Shown in pieces: positions 1 to 9,800 of a stretch of 64,000 nt of DNA. The number at the start of each line of letters is the position of its first letter. The first letter of the stretch is position 1. The position numbers and the translations under genes were made by a program. Location: the NCBI RefSeq assembly GCF_013184545.1, contig NZ_JAAOJA010000001.1, forward strand, positions 434,001 to 498,000, written 5' to 3'. The notes beneath the pieces were generated by a model. The model was not told the origin of the DNA, did not search any database, and saw nothing but the letters and a program-made list of their open reading frames with translations. The DNA comes from Pseudomonas tumuqii. GTDB lineage: Bacteria > Pseudomonadota > Gammaproteobacteria > Pseudomonadales > Pseudomonadaceae.

Positions 1-1061
1 CCTACAAGGAGCTGTTGACCCACGGCTTCGTGGTCGACGAGAACGGTCGCAAGATGTCCAAGTCGCTGGGCAACGTGGTCGCCCCGCAGGAAGTCAACGA
101 CAGCCTGGGCGCCGACATCCTGCGCCTGTGGGTGGCGTCCACCGACTACTCCGGCGAGATGGCCGTGTCCAAGGTGATCCTGCAGCGCAGCGCCGATTCC
201 TACCGGCGGATCCGCAACACCGCGCGCTTCCTGCTGGCCAACCTCAGCGGTTTCGACCCGGCGCAGCATGTGCTGCCCGCCGCGGACATGCTGGCCCTGG
301 ACCGCTGGGCGGTGGATCGCGCCTTGCTGCTGCAGCGCGAGATCGAGGAAGCCTACGACAGCTACCGCTTCTGGAACGTCTACCAGAAGGTGCACAACTT
401 CTGCGTGCAGGAGCTGGGCGGCTTCTACCTCGACATCATCAAGGACCGCCAGTACACCACCGCCGCCGACAGCGTGGCGCGCCGTTCCTGCCAGACCGCG
501 CTGTTCCACATCGCCGAGGCGCTGGTGCGCTGGATCGCCCCGGTGCTGTCCTTCACCGCCGACGAGCTGTGGCAGTACCTGCCGGGCGAGCGCAACGAAT
601 CGGTGATGCTCAACGGCTGGTACCAGGGCCTGAGCGAGCTGCCGCAGGATTTCGAGCTGAGCCGCGAGTTCTGGGAGCGGGTCATGGCGGTCAAGGTCGC
701 GGTCAACAAGGAAATGGAGAACCTGCGCGCGGCCAAGGCCATCGGCGGCAACCTGCAGGCCGAGGTGACCCTCTACGCCGAAGACAGCCTGATCGCCGAC
801 CTCAGCAAGCTCGGCAACGAGCTGCGCTTCGTGTTGATCACCTCGACTGCCAGCCTGGCGCCGCTCGCCAGTGCGCCAAGCGATGCGGTGGAGACCGAAG
901 TGCCGGGCCTCAAGCTGAAAGTGCTCAAGTCCGGCCACGCCAAGTGCGCGCGCTGCTGGCACCACCGTGAAGACGTCGGGGTCAACCCGGCGCATCCGGA
1001 AATCTGCGGCCGCTGCGTGGACAACATCGAAGGCGCCGGCGAGGTTCGTCACTATGCGTGA
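1..1061 (+). CDS. ileS: Isoleucyl-tRNA synthetase, C-terminal part (5' end outside window)
   Basis: This is the class I aminoacyl-tRNA synthetase that charges tRNA-Ile in the cytoplasm. Only the last ~352 codons are present; the reading frame is already open at base 3. Seen: the KMSKS catalytic loop (bases 51-65), the helical anticodon-binding domain, and a C-terminal zinc finger with two CxxC pairs (CARC...CGRC, about bases 943-1015), as in bacterial IleRS. It is followed by lspA and fkpB, the usual Pseudomonas order. There is no sign of disruption. Confidence 0.97.
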   Translation, partial: YKELLTHGFVVDENGRKMSKSLGNVVAPQEVNDSLGADILRLWVASTDYSGEMAVSKVILQRSADSYRRIRNTARFLLANLSGFDPAQHVLPAADMLALDRWAVDRALLLQREIEEAYDSYRFWNVYQKVHNFCVQELGGFYLDIIKDRQYTTAADSVARRSCQTALFHIAEALVRWIAPVLSFTADELWQYLPGERNESVMLNGWYQGLSELPQDFELSREFWERVMAVKVAVNKEMENLRAAKAIGGNLQAEVTLYAEDSLIADLSKLGNELRFVLITSTASLAPLASAPSDAVETEVPGLKLKVLKSGHAKCARCWHHREDVGVNPAHPEICGRCVDNIEGAGEVRHYA

Positions 1062-1083
1062 TGGCAGTCATGCGCGTTCTTGC

Positions 1084-1153
1084 GTAGGAGCCAGCTTGCT
1101 GCGGTCCGGCGCCCCGGCGATCCGCGGAATATCGCCAGCAAGCTGGCTCCTAC
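1084..1153. repeat. REP-type palindrome (GTAGGAGCCAGCTTGCT arms)
   Basis: The left arm GTAGGAGCCAGCTTGCT and the right arm AGCAAGCTGGCTCCTAC are perfect reverse complements around a GC-rich centre. This is the common Pseudomonas REP type in inverted (BIME-like) arrangement. It lies between ileS and lspA. Confidence 0.85.
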
Positions 1154-1169
1154 AGATTGAGGGGCATTC

Positions 1170-1670
1170 ATGAGCGCCCGCTTCGGCCGGTTGCCCTGGC
1201 TGTGGCTGAGCCTGCTGGTGTTCGTGATCGATCAGGCCAGCAAGTTCTACTTCGACAACGCGCTGACCATGTACCAGCAGATCGTGGTGATCCCCGATTA
1301 CTTCAGCTGGACCCTGGCCTACAACACCGGCGCGGCGTTCAGCTTCCTGGCCGGGGCCTCGGGCTGGCAGCGCTGGCTGTTCGCCGTGATCGCCATCGTC
1401 ATCAGCGCTGTGCTGGTGGTCTGGCTCAAGCGCCTGAAACCGGACGAAACCTGGCTGGCCATGGCGCTGGCGCTGGTGCTCGGCGGTGCGCTGGGCAACC
1501 TGGTCGACCGGGTGATGTTCGGTCATGTGGTCGACTTCATCCTGGTGCACTGGCAACACCGCTGGTACTTCCCGGCCTTCAATGTCGCGGACGCCGCCAT
1601 TACCCTCGGCGCCATCCTCTTGGCGCTGGATATGTTCAAAAGCCACAAGTCCGGAGAAACCACCCCATGA
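1170..1670 (+). CDS. lspA: Lipoprotein signal peptidase (signal peptidase II)
   Basis: An inner-membrane aspartyl protease that removes signal peptides from diacylglyceryl-modified prolipoproteins. The 166-residue length is normal. Four hydrophobic segments are visible, and both catalytic-Asp motifs are present: the GNLVDR segment and FNVADAAI near the C-terminus. The ATG is preceded by a GAGGGG Shine-Dalgarno sequence. The stop overlaps the fkpB start (ATGA), so the two are probably translationally coupled. One client in this window is the lipoprotein BamD. Confidence 0.97.
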   Translation: MSARFGRLPWLWLSLLVFVIDQASKFYFDNALTMYQQIVVIPDYFSWTLAYNTGAAFSFLAGASGWQRWLFAVIAIVISAVLVVWLKRLKPDETWLAMALALVLGGALGNLVDRVMFGHVVDFILVHWQHRWYFPAFNVADAAITLGAILLALDMFKSHKSGETTP

Positions 1671-2104
1671 CTGATGTACGTATCGGCCCGGACAGGGAAG
1701 TCACCCTGCATTTCGCTCTCAAGCTGGAAAACGGCGACGTGGTCGACAGCACCTTCGACAAACAGCCCGCCACCTTCAGGGTCGGCGACGGCAACCTGCT
1801 GCCGGGCTTCGAATCCGCCCTGTTCGGATTCAAGGCCGGCGACAAGCGCACCGTGCAGGTCCTGCCCGAGCATGGCTTCGGCCAGCCCAACCCGCAGAAC
1901 GTGCAGATCATGCCGCGCAGCCAGTTCAAGGACATGGAACTCTCCGACGGCCTGCTGGTGATCTTCAACGACGCCGCCAACGCCGAGCTGCCGGGCGTGG
2001 TCAAGGCCTTCGACGACAGCCAGGTGACCATTGACTTCAACCACCCGCTGGCCGGCAAGACCCTCAGCTTCGACGTGGAAATCATCGCGGTCAAAGCGCT
2101 GTAG
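1667..2104 (+). CDS. fkpB: FKBP-type peptidyl-prolyl cis-trans isomerase (SlpA/FkpB type)
   Basis: A 145-residue FKBP-fold prolyl isomerase. The N-terminal strand region (VTLHFALKLENGDVVDSTF) and the segment around GDGNLLPGFESALFG are typical of the family. An insert-in-flap region (about residues 75-125) marks the SlpA/FkpB subgroup rather than the minimal FKBP. The start at 1667 overlaps the lspA stop. Neighbours match PAO1 order. The role is cytosolic folding assistance; the precise clients are unknown. Confidence 0.93.
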   Translation: MTDVRIGPDREVTLHFALKLENGDVVDSTFDKQPATFRVGDGNLLPGFESALFGFKAGDKRTVQVLPEHGFGQPNPQNVQIMPRSQFKDMELSDGLLVIFNDAANAELPGVVKAFDDSQVTIDFNHPLAGKTLSFDVEIIAVKAL

Positions 2105-2121
2105 CTAGCGTTTCTGCTTCT

Positions 2122-2177
2122 GTGGGAGCGGCTTTAGCCGCGAAGCTCTTCCGGCCGGCGGCTACTGCCGCCCCCAC
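2122..2177. repeat. REP-type palindrome (GTGGGAGCGGCTTTAGCCGCG class)
   Basis: The sequence begins GTGGGAGCGGCTTTAGCCGC, a short hairpin with a GTGG head. It is closed by an inverted, partly degenerate copy ending in CCCCCAC. It lies between fkpB and ispH and belongs to a different REP class from the GTAGGATG family. Confidence 0.7.
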
Positions 2178-2228
2178 GGCCTTGCCGTATTACACTGCCA
2201 TTCCAGTTCCCGCGTGCCGAGAGTCACC

Positions 2229-3173
2229 ATGCATATCAAACTCGCCAATCCCCGCGGCTTCTGCGCCGGTGTCGACCGCGCCATCGAAATCGTCAACCGC
2301 GCCCTGGAAGTCTTCGGCCCGCCGATCTATGTGCGTCATGAAGTGGTGCACAACAAGTTCGTGGTCGAAGACCTGCGCGCGCGCGGCGCCATCTTCGTCG
2401 AGGAGCTGGACCAGATCCCCGACGACGTCATCGTCATCTTCAGCGCCCACGGCGTATCCCAGGCCGTGCGCAGCGAAGCCGAACGGCGCGGCCTGAAGAT
2501 CTTCGACGCCACCTGCCCGCTGGTGACCAAGGTGCACATGGAAGTGGTGCGCTACAGTCGCGAAGGCCGCGAATGCATCCTGATCGGCCACGCTGGCCAC
2601 CCGGAAGTCGAAGGCACCATGGGCCAGTACGACGCCAGCAACGGCGGCGCCATCTACCTGGTGGAAGACGAGGCGGATGTCGAGCGCCTGCAGGTACGCA
2701 ACCCCGAGGCCCTGGCCTTCGTCACCCAGACCACCCTGTCGATGGACGACACCAGCAAGGTCATCGACGCCCTGCGCAGCAAATTCCCCAGCATCGGCGG
2801 GCCGCGCAAGGATGACATCTGCTACGCCACCCAGAACCGCCAGGACGCGGTCAAGCAGCTCGCCACCGAGTGCGACGTGCTGCTGGTGGTCGGTAGCCCC
2901 AACAGCTCCAACTCCAACCGCCTGCGCGAACTGGCCGAGCGCATGGGCACCCCGGCCTACCTGATCGACGGCGCCGAAGACCTCAAGCGCGAGTGGTTCG
3001 ACGGCGTTGCCGGCATCGGCATCACCGCCGGCGCCTCGGCGCCAGAGGTGCTGGTGCGTGGCGTAGTCAGCCAATTGCAAGCCTGGGGCGCGACAGGCGA
3101 GAGCGAGCTGGAAGGTCGGCCGGAGAACGTCACCTTCTCCATGCCCAAGGAGTTGCGGGTGACGCAGCTCTGA
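2229..3173 (+). CDS. ispH: 4-hydroxy-3-methylbut-2-enyl diphosphate reductase
   Basis: The last enzyme of the MEP isoprenoid pathway: it reduces HMBPP to IPP and DMAPP using a [4Fe-4S] cluster. The N-terminus [18 protein letters not shown] is diagnostic. Cluster ligands are seen at Cys12, Cys96 (DATCPLV) and Cys198 (DDICYAT). The SxN substrate-binding motif is present (NSSNSNRL). The 314-residue length is typical. I chose the ATG at 2229 because the family begins directly with this segment; an ATG 15 bases upstream would only add five non-conserved residues. Confidence 0.97.
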   Translation: MHIKLANPRGFCAGVDRAIEIVNRALEVFGPPIYVRHEVVHNKFVVEDLRARGAIFVEELDQIPDDVIVIFSAHGVSQAVRSEAERRGLKIFDATCPLVTKVHMEVVRYSREGRECILIGHAGHPEVEGTMGQYDASNGGAIYLVEDEADVERLQVRNPEALAFVTQTTLSMDDTSKVIDALRSKFPSIGGPRKDDICYATQNRQDAVKQLATECDVLLVVGSPNSSNSNRLRELAERMGTPAYLIDGAEDLKREWFDGVAGIGITAGASAPEVLVRGVVSQLQAWGATGESELEGRPENVTFSMPKELRVTQL

Positions 3174-3187
3174 GTCTGGCGGCAAAA

Positions 3188-3312
3188 GTAGGGCGTCCGG
3201 GCGTCGTTCCGCTCGGAGCGCAGCGAAAGCCTGCCAGCTTTGCGCCGCGCCGATTAGCCATGGTGCACTGCCTGCGGGTAGGGCGGCTTCGGAGCGCAGC
3301 GACAACCCGCCA
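3188..3312. repeat. Dispersed repeat (GTAGGGCG...GGAGCGCAGCGA class), two units
   Basis: Two related units (about 3188-3236 and 3278-3312) share GTAGGGCG, GGAGCGCAGCGA and C(A/C)CGCC or CTGCC blocks. The same block order recurs at 24259-24309 and, inverted, at 27497-27545. It is intergenic between ispH and fimT. Confidence 0.6.
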
Positions 3313-3366
3313 GCTTCTGTGCTGCGCCGGTGACCCATTGCACGCCGCCTGCGCTCGCATGCTCCT

Positions 3367-3882
3367 TCAGCAATAGTCCGGCTCATCCCTGGCCCGTCTC
3401 AGTCTGCCGCTGGCGCTCAGTACCAGGCGTCTGACCGCCTGTTTGCCGGTTGCGTGACAGAGTGTCAGCGTCCCCGCCTGGAAGCCGCCACCCAGCAGCT
3501 TGGCGTTGCCGAGCGGGGTGTAGCGGACGTAGCGCCCGACTGGCGTATTGCCCTTGGCGATCACGCCCTTGGGCAGCGACTGTTCCTGCCTGAGCAAGGG
3601 TTCGCCTTCATCCAGTTGGCCGTTGTTGTTCAGGTCGACGAACACTCGCCAGCCGCTGGCCCAATCGCCATCGGCGTTGTCGACCAGCACCGGCTGGCGC
3701 CGCTTGATCGATTCGCTGCGGGCCAGGGCCAGGTTCGCCGCCAGGGTATTGCTGGCGCTGACCAGTTGTTGATTGCCCATGAACTGCTGCGCGCCCGGCA
3801 CGCCGATAGTCGCCAGCAGCGCGAGGACGCCGAGCGAGGTGAGTAATTCGGGGAGGGTGAAACCGCAAGCGTGACGGTGCAT
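3367..3882 (-). CDS. fimT: FimT/GspH-family pseudopilin with GRxR motif
   Basis: A 171-residue minor pilin. A class III prepilin leader (MHRHACG) is followed by FTLPEL and a hydrophobic alpha1 helix; Glu5 is present, and PilD (encoded at 39.9 kb) should cleave after Gly7. The body is a GspH-type globular domain. The C-terminal tail contains SGRLRR, matching the GRxR motif shown for FimT of competent bacteria to bind DNA during uptake (established for Legionella FimT). The gene is transcribed away from the pilE-led cluster and is the only one of the three FimT/U-like genes here with this motif. Assignment to FimT rather than FimU is inferred from the motif. Confidence 0.85.
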   Translation of the reverse strand: MHRHACGFTLPELLTSLGVLALLATIGVPGAQQFMGNQQLVSASNTLAANLALARSESIKRRQPVLVDNADGDWASGWRVFVDLNNNGQLDEGEPLLRQEQSLPKGVIAKGNTPVGRYVRYTPLGNAKLLGGGFQAGTLTLCHATGKQAVRRLVLSASGRLRRARDEPDYC

Positions 3883-4148
3883 GGCGTCCGTGCCTCTTGG
3901 TCGGGTGACCCTGCCATCCTGGTAGGGCGTGTGCCGGTCGTCTCCGTCCCGGCTCCGGTGGTCGCGCCGGCCGGAGTGTTTTCCGCGGCTGGCCTATAAG
4001 CTCTAGCCGGTAAACCGCTTTTTGCAAGGCAAGCGCGCAAGAAGAGCAAGAAAAGGGCAAGGAAAGCTGTCGAGGAAAGCTGCTAGATTCGCCTGAGTCG
4101 ATGGACATGGCCGTCCGTGAATGGAAAAGCGCCAACTGTCGAAACTCC

Positions 4149-4206
4149 GCACTGGTTAGCGGTATTCCAGTGCAATGATTCGTACCCTACCGGCGCATGG
4201 GTAGGG
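4149..4206 (+). promoter_or_regulatory. Two consecutive hairpins in the leader of the first minor-pilin operon
   Basis: The divergent fimT-pilE gap is 354 bp. Within it are two inverted repeats: GCACTGG/CCAGTGC (4149-4155 and 4167-4173) and CCCTACC/GGTAGGG (4185-4191 and 4200-4206). The second ends ~30 bases before the pilE ATG. No known riboswitch consensus or convincing AlgR box was recognised. The rest of the gap (3883-4148) shows no feature I can name. Confidence 0.4.
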
Positions 4207-4236
4207 CATGTGAATAAACCGAGCGCGAGAGGGAAC

Positions 4237-4644
4237 ATGGTGGAGCGAACTGAGCAGCGGGGGTTTAGCCTGATCGAGTTGATGATCGTGATTGCGATCA
4301 TCGGCATCCTGGCTGCTATTGCCTACCCGAACTATCAGGAATACATCATCAAGAGCAATCGTGCCGCGGCGCAGGCGGCGATGATGGATATCGCCAATCG
4401 CGAACAGCAATTGCTGCTGGCTAACCGCGCCTATGTCGCCGCGGCCAACGCCGCCGCTTTTCAAGCCAGTACCGGATACGTGTTGCCTGCCGAAGTGTCC
4501 GCTAAATATGGTTTCAAGGTCGAGCTGGGTGCGGGGCCGGAGCCTTCCTTTACGATCACATTCGTGCCGTCGGGGGGGCAGGCAGGCGATGGCAACCTGA
4601 CGCTGAATAGTCAAGGGGCCAAGACGCCGCCGGAGAAGTGGTGA
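4237..4644 (+). CDS. pilE: PilE-like type IV minor pilin (set 1)
   Basis: A 135-residue pilin. A short leader (MVERTEQRG) precedes [20 protein letters not shown], the standard N-methylation and membrane helix with Glu5. The globular part is small and lacks the C-terminal disulfide pair typical of PilE; it ends [10 protein letters not shown] chose the ATG at 4237 because it gives a nine-residue leader, whereas upstream starts would make an implausibly long one. It heads an operon pilE-pilV-pilW-pilX-pilY1-fimU/T, an order different from the canonical set downstream. Confidence 0.88.
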   Translation: MVERTEQRGFSLIELMIVIAIIGILAAIAYPNYQEYIIKSNRAAAQAAMMDIANREQQLLLANRAYVAAANAAAFQASTGYVLPAEVSAKYGFKVELGAGPEPSFTITFVPSGGQAGDGNLTLNSQGAKTPPEKW

Positions 4645-4646
4645 CC

Positions 4647-5210
4647 ATGCTTATGCCACTAACCATCCGAAACCAGCGCGGCGTCACTCTGATTGAGGTG
4701 CTGGTCACCGTGATTATTCTTTCCATCGGTTTGCTGGGTATCGCGGGGTTGCAGTCGCGGTTGCAGCAGTCCGAGATGGAGGCATATCAGCGATCCCAGG
4801 CTCTGTTGCTGCTCAATGACATGGCCAATCGCATTGCCAGCAACCGCAATAATGCAGCTACCTACGTTACGGGAGCAGCCAGCCCGCTTGGTTTCGGCAT
4901 GACTTGCCCAAGCAATTCAGGTAGCCGCAAGCAAAGAGACTCCAGCGAGTGGTGCGCCGCCCTGCAAGGCGCGGCGGAAAACGTTGGTACCAGTCAGATC
5001 GGCGCGATGCTAGGTGGTCGAGGCTGTGTCGAATCTCTTGGCAGTGGTCAATACCTAGTCACGGTGGCTTGGCAGGGCTTGTTCCCTCTCGCGGCCCCTT
5101 CGGCGGGTGTTGCCTGTGGCGCAAATAGCTATGGTTCCGCCGGTTCAACCTGTGCCAATGATGTTTGTCGTCGTGTGGTCACTACCATCGTGCGGGTGGC
5201 CACACTATGA
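4647..5210 (+). CDS. pilV: PilV-like type IV minor pilin (set 1)
   Basis: The sequence RGVTLIEVLVTVIILSIGLLGIAGLQ is the characteristic PilV/GspI N-terminal helix, followed by the family's EMEAYQRSQALLLLNDMANRI segment. I placed the start at ATG 4647 because GGAGAA lies nine bases upstream; in-frame GTGs at 4638/4641 are less likely. The gene ends in a four-base ATGA overlap with pilW. It should be processed by PilD and act in the priming/tip complex that carries PilY1. Confidence 0.88.
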   Translation: MLMPLTIRNQRGVTLIEVLVTVIILSIGLLGIAGLQSRLQQSEMEAYQRSQALLLLNDMANRIASNRNNAATYVTGAASPLGFGMTCPSNSGSRKQRDSSEWCAALQGAAENVGTSQIGAMLGGRGCVESLGSGQYLVTVAWQGLFPLAAPSAGVACGANSYGSAGSTCANDVCRRVVTTIVRVATL

Positions 5211-6310
5211 AAACCCTATTAATAGAAGTGCAAAGCAAGCAGTGCAGGCCCTTTGGGCAGAGCCCGCAATCCGGTTTTAGTCTCATCGAATTGATGGTCG
5301 CCATGGTCATCAGTTTGCTGATCATGGGGGGCGTACTCACACTCTTTCTGGATGTCACTCGCACCAACGATGAAATGGCCAAGACCAATATCCAGATCGA
5401 GAATGGTCGTTTTGCCATTCAGTTGTTGCAGAACGACCTCTCGCATGGCGGGTTTTGGGACGGCTATGTCCCCCAGTTTGATGACTTGACGTTGACCACC
5501 GTGGCCAGCGATACGCCTACCGAGGCTCCTAATTCCTGCCTCGCTTACAGTGACTTAGGCTGGACTGATGAGCATAAAAACAATCTGCTGGGTATCCCTG
5601 TACAGGCATACGACGATGCGCCGACGGGCTGTACCAGTGCCTCACCAGCGATAGGAACAGATATAAAAGCCAACACCGATTTCCTGGTGGTGCGCCACGC
5701 AGAAACTTGTGTGGCTGGTGTGGGTGGTTGTGAAAATACCGCTGGCAAAGTTTATTTCCAGACATCGTTGTGTTCGACCTTGCCTGAAACAGCCTATTCC
5801 TATGTGCTTGATACCGATGACCATGATCTTCGTCAGATGGACTGCGCGACTGCTGCGGATAGAAGGAAGTTTGTGTCGAATATTTATTATATTCGCGACG
5901 ATGACACCTTGATGCGTTCACGGTTCGACGTAGACAGGCATCTTGCCGCTGAGCCCATGATTGAAGGTGTGGAAGGCTTCCGGGTTGAGCTGGGTATCGA
6001 TGACGGTCCGGTCGATGGCGCTCCCGATACCTATGTGCGTTGCCCCTTGGCTGATATCTCTGCCGATACGACTGCTCCCTCGACCCATCCGGCCGCAACT
6101 GTCTGTACCGAAGATCAGTTGGCGAATGTGGTGGCGGTCAAAGTATATGTGCTGGTGCGCAGCCTTACCGCAACGCCGGGTTATACCGATGGCAAGACCT
6201 ATAGCCTCGGCACCACCACGCTCGGGCCATTCAATGACAATTTCAAGCGCCACGTATTTTCCAGCACGGTGCGCCTGAACAATATATCTGGCAGAAGAGA
6301 GGCCCCATGA
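5207..6310 (+). CDS. pilW: PilW-like type IV minor pilin (set 1)
   Basis: About 367 residues. The prepilin motif [20 protein letters not shown] comes after an unusually long leader (about 23 residues). It is followed by the PilW signature region, including the NGRFAIQLLQNDLSHGGFWDGY stretch split across the alpha1 helix end. The start at 5207 overlaps the pilV stop. It is 34 residues longer than the set 2 PilW (333), so the two are paralogues rather than copies. Confidence 0.88.
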   Translation: MKTLLIEVQSKQCRPFGQSPQSGFSLIELMVAMVISLLIMGGVLTLFLDVTRTNDEMAKTNIQIENGRFAIQLLQNDLSHGGFWDGYVPQFDDLTLTTVASDTPTEAPNSCLAYSDLGWTDEHKNNLLGIPVQAYDDAPTGCTSASPAIGTDIKANTDFLVVRHAETCVAGVGGCENTAGKVYFQTSLCSTLPETAYSYVLDTDDHDLRQMDCATAADRRKFVSNIYYIRDDDTLMRSRFDVDRHLAAEPMIEGVEGFRVELGIDDGPVDGAPDTYVRCPLADISADTTAPSTHPAATVCTEDQLANVVAVKVYVLVRSLTATPGYTDGKTYSLGTTTLGPFNDNFKRHVFSSTVRLNNISGRREAP

Positions 6311-6804
6311 CTTTGCCCAGATCGCTCTATTCCCAGCGTGGATCAACCCTGATCGTTGGCCTGATCATGCTGCTTCTGTTCACGCTGATGATCTCCAGTG
6401 CATTCACCATGAGCGGGAGCAATCTCAAGGCCGTGGGTAATATGCAGTCTCGCGACGAAGCTATTGCAGCGGCTAACGCGGCTATTGAGCAGGTGGTAAG
6501 CCTTAATTTCACCAGCCTGACAGCAGCTCAACCCTACGAACTCGATTTTGATCAGGATCCTGCGACCCCACCATATCTGGTGACAGTGACGGTGGAAGGT
6601 TGCCGTAGGGCAACTCCGGCCCCTGTCGATGAGTCTCTTTTGAGTGGTGTCGCTTCTGGTATTCCCAGTACCAGCGGCTTTTACACCCTCTGGGAACTCA
6701 AGTCGGTTGTGGCCGATGGGCTGTCGGGAGCGGCGGTGACCGTGCGCCATGGTGTGCGCAAGTATATGGGTGAACTTGACCCCGATTTTGCAAAGTGCAG
6801 TTGA
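6307..6804 (+). CDS. pilX: PilX-like type IV minor pilin (set 1)
   Basis: 165 residues, beginning MTLPRSLYSQRGSTLIVGL, then a long hydrophobic helix. Like other PilX/GspK-class pilins it lacks Glu at position 5 of the mature helix (sequence STLIV). The QSRDEAIAAANAAIEQ stretch matches the PilX N-terminal domain. It overlaps pilW by four bases and is followed 31 bases later by pilY1. Confidence 0.85.
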   Translation: MTLPRSLYSQRGSTLIVGLIMLLLFTLMISSAFTMSGSNLKAVGNMQSRDEAIAAANAAIEQVVSLNFTSLTAAQPYELDFDQDPATPPYLVTVTVEGCRRATPAPVDESLLSGVASGIPSTSGFYTLWELKSVVADGLSGAAVTVRHGVRKYMGELDPDFAKCS

Positions 6805-6835
6805 GTGCAGTGCATAGACGCTTAGGAGAAGGATA

Positions 6836-9800
6836 ATGAAAGGCTTTTGGCTGAAAAGCGTGCTGGGTATGACTGCACTGATTCTGCACTGCTCTGCTTA
6901 TGCAGAGGACGTTGATCTGTTTGCGGGCATCACGCCGCCGAACTCTGGACTTCCCAATGTGTTGCTTATCTTGGATAACTCGGCAAATTGGGGGTCCAAT
7001 ATTCCTGTTGCTGACTGTTATTACAAAGATAATGGAGTGGTTGTTAAAGACTCTGATGGGGTTTCTGTTGGCCCGCCGGATGGCAGCGTAAAAGGTAAAG
7101 ACAGTCCAAGTGTTGAGCAAGGTAAAAAGATAGCCATTGAGAAATGTGCCCTCTACAACGCAATCGATGCCTTGCCGACCGAGGCGGATGGGGGCGCCAA
7201 GTTCAATGTTGGCTTTATGCTCTTCAATGAATCTCCAGCCGCCAATAGCGGCGGCTATCCGCGTCAGGCCTTTTTGCCGCTGACAACTGCAAATAAAGCG
7301 GTACTCAAGGCAAAGATTGCTGCCCTTAGTATTGATCTTGATAAAGGCAACAATGCCGCCTTTGCCAAAACGTTGCATGAGGCCTATCTGTATTTCAAGG
7401 GGGAAACACCCTACAAGGGCACTGCCGGTACCAAGTGGGATCCCGCTGCCGTAGAGGGGGGGAAGTATGTCAGCCACTCTGCCAACAGTTGTGGGCGAAA
7501 CCACATCATCTTTATCGCCAATGGCGGGGCTGGCGAGGTGACTAACAACGAGGCGCGCGACCTTCTGAATGGCTTGGGCGGCAATGTTACGCAGATCAGT
7601 TATCCGACCAGTGAGATCAGCAATAGTGACCAAGGCAACTGGGCCGATGAATATGCGCGTTATATGCGCGGGGCCGACGTAAGTAACAAGGATGACGCGC
7701 AGGGCATCATCACCCACGGGATTGCCGTTACGGGGGCTTCGAGTGACGGTAATTACCCCAATTTCATAAGGGCGATGGCCGACTACGGTTATGGCAGCTA
7801 TTTTGCGGCCAGCGATGTGGATAAACTCACGGTCGCAATTCTGGATACGTTCAGCCAGATTCAGGCGGTCAACAGTGTCTTTGCTTCGGCCAGCTTGCCA
7901 ATCAGCGTCAGTACCCAGGGCACCTACTTGAACCAGGTGTTTATCGGCATGTTCCGCCCGGACGTCAATGCTGACCCGCGCTGGGCAGGCAACCTCAAGC
8001 AATATAAGTTCGTTGCGGATACTTCGGGCGGGAAATTCAGTTTGTTTCTCGGCGATGCGGATAGCAAGCCTGCCATCAGTACGGCCAATACAGGCTTCCT
8101 TAGGCCCTGCGCACGCAGCTTCTGGACGTCTGAGGATCCAGACAGCTACTGGTCGTTCCTGCCGCAAGGTACCTGTACGACCATCAACGAAGTGGTTATC
8201 CCTAATCTGGATCGGTCCAACTCACCAGACGGCGATATTGTGGAGAAGGGCGCTGCGGGATATCGCCTCCGGAGTGGGGGACTAACGCCGACTACACGCA
8301 AGGTTAAGACTTGCAACGGCTGCGTGCTCAATACTGACTCGCTGCCAGAAATTAGCGATACCAGTTCTGGCCTGTCAGCCGATTTGGTGGCGTGGATACG
8401 TGGTGCCGATAACACCGTTAACGCCGATAACGTTCCTACCCCTGAAAAGTCAGGTCAGACTGCCGCTGATATGCGTCCCTCGGTGCATGGCGATGTGGTG
8501 CATTCCCGCCCGGTAGCCGTGGATTACGGTGGCGATACAGGCGTAGTGGTGTTCTATGGTTCTAATGATGGAACTTTTCGCGCCATCAATGGCAATCAGG
8601 GCGATACCGACGGCAACGAGCTCTGGTCGTTTGTCGCGCCAGAGCACTACAGCAAATTCGAGCGGCTGCGCTCGAACAGCCCTGAGTTGTATTATCCAGG
8701 CACGCCGACAGCCACAGCCACACGCAAGGACTACTTCTTCGACGGTCCGGTCACTGCGCACAAAGATGACGATAATGTGTGGGTCTATGCTGCCATGCGC
8801 CGCGGCGGCAGTGCGATGTACGCATTCGATGTCAGTGCTGGGGCGAACCTCACCGACCCAAGGCTGAAATGGAAGGCTGACAGTACGACAACAGGGCTGA
8901 GCAATATTGGCCAGACATGGTCGGCGCCCAAGGTCATCAAAGCCGCAGGTTATACCAGCGTTACCAGTTCCACAGACGCTGAGGGAGTCACAACAACTAC
9001 TACGAACTACAAGCCCATGCTGATCATGGGCGGCGGTTACGACTCCTGCGAGGATGGCACTGTCGCCTCCGATCTCAATACGTGTACGCCTGGCACGCCT
9101 CGGGGCAGCAATATCTATGTGTTGGATGCAGATACCGGCACAGTGTTGAATGACGCTCTCACTATGGTTACAGACCGCAGTGTAGTGGGCGACATTACGG
9201 TTGTGACCAACAGCAGTGGGTTGGCGCAGTACGCGTATGCGGCAGATACCGGCGGTAATGTCTATCGGATCAGTATCGCTGGCGCTCCGTCGACCTGGGC
9301 GGTCAAAAAAATCGCTGCGCTCGGCTGTGATACCGAGACTTGCCCTGGCGGGGTGGCCAATCGCAAGTTCCTGTTTGCTCCAGAAGTCGTCGTTACCAGT
9401 GGCTTCAATGCGGTGCTGTTGGGCTCTGGCGATCGCGAGCATCCATTGAGTACTGACGCTGTAACTGCATCTGTTAATAACGCCTTTTACATGATCAAGG
9501 ATGATCGTTCGGCCGACCCGGATGTGATTAGCCTCGACGACGATGTGTTGTTGGAGATCGATGCTAATAGTGCGGGGCTAACTGCTGCTCAACAGACCGA
9601 GCTAAACGCTGCCGATAATAAAGGCTGGTATTTGCAGTATGGAACCGGTGCCGTCCACGATAAAGAGCAGGTGGTGACATCTGCGGTGGTCGTGTTTGGG
9701 GTGGTAACCTTCAGTACCCATACCCCAACCGTCGCATCATCGACCAGTTGTGGTTCGAATCTGGGGACGGCTCGGGTTTATAACATCAATTTTCTGGATG

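Noticed and set aside
2190..3386. Antisense ORF of ~398 codons opposite ispH
   Set aside because: It completely overlaps a highly conserved gene and has no recognisable protein features.
4083..4236. c-di-GMP riboswitch before set 1 pilE
   Set aside because: I looked for the conserved GEMM core and did not find it; only simple hairpins are present.
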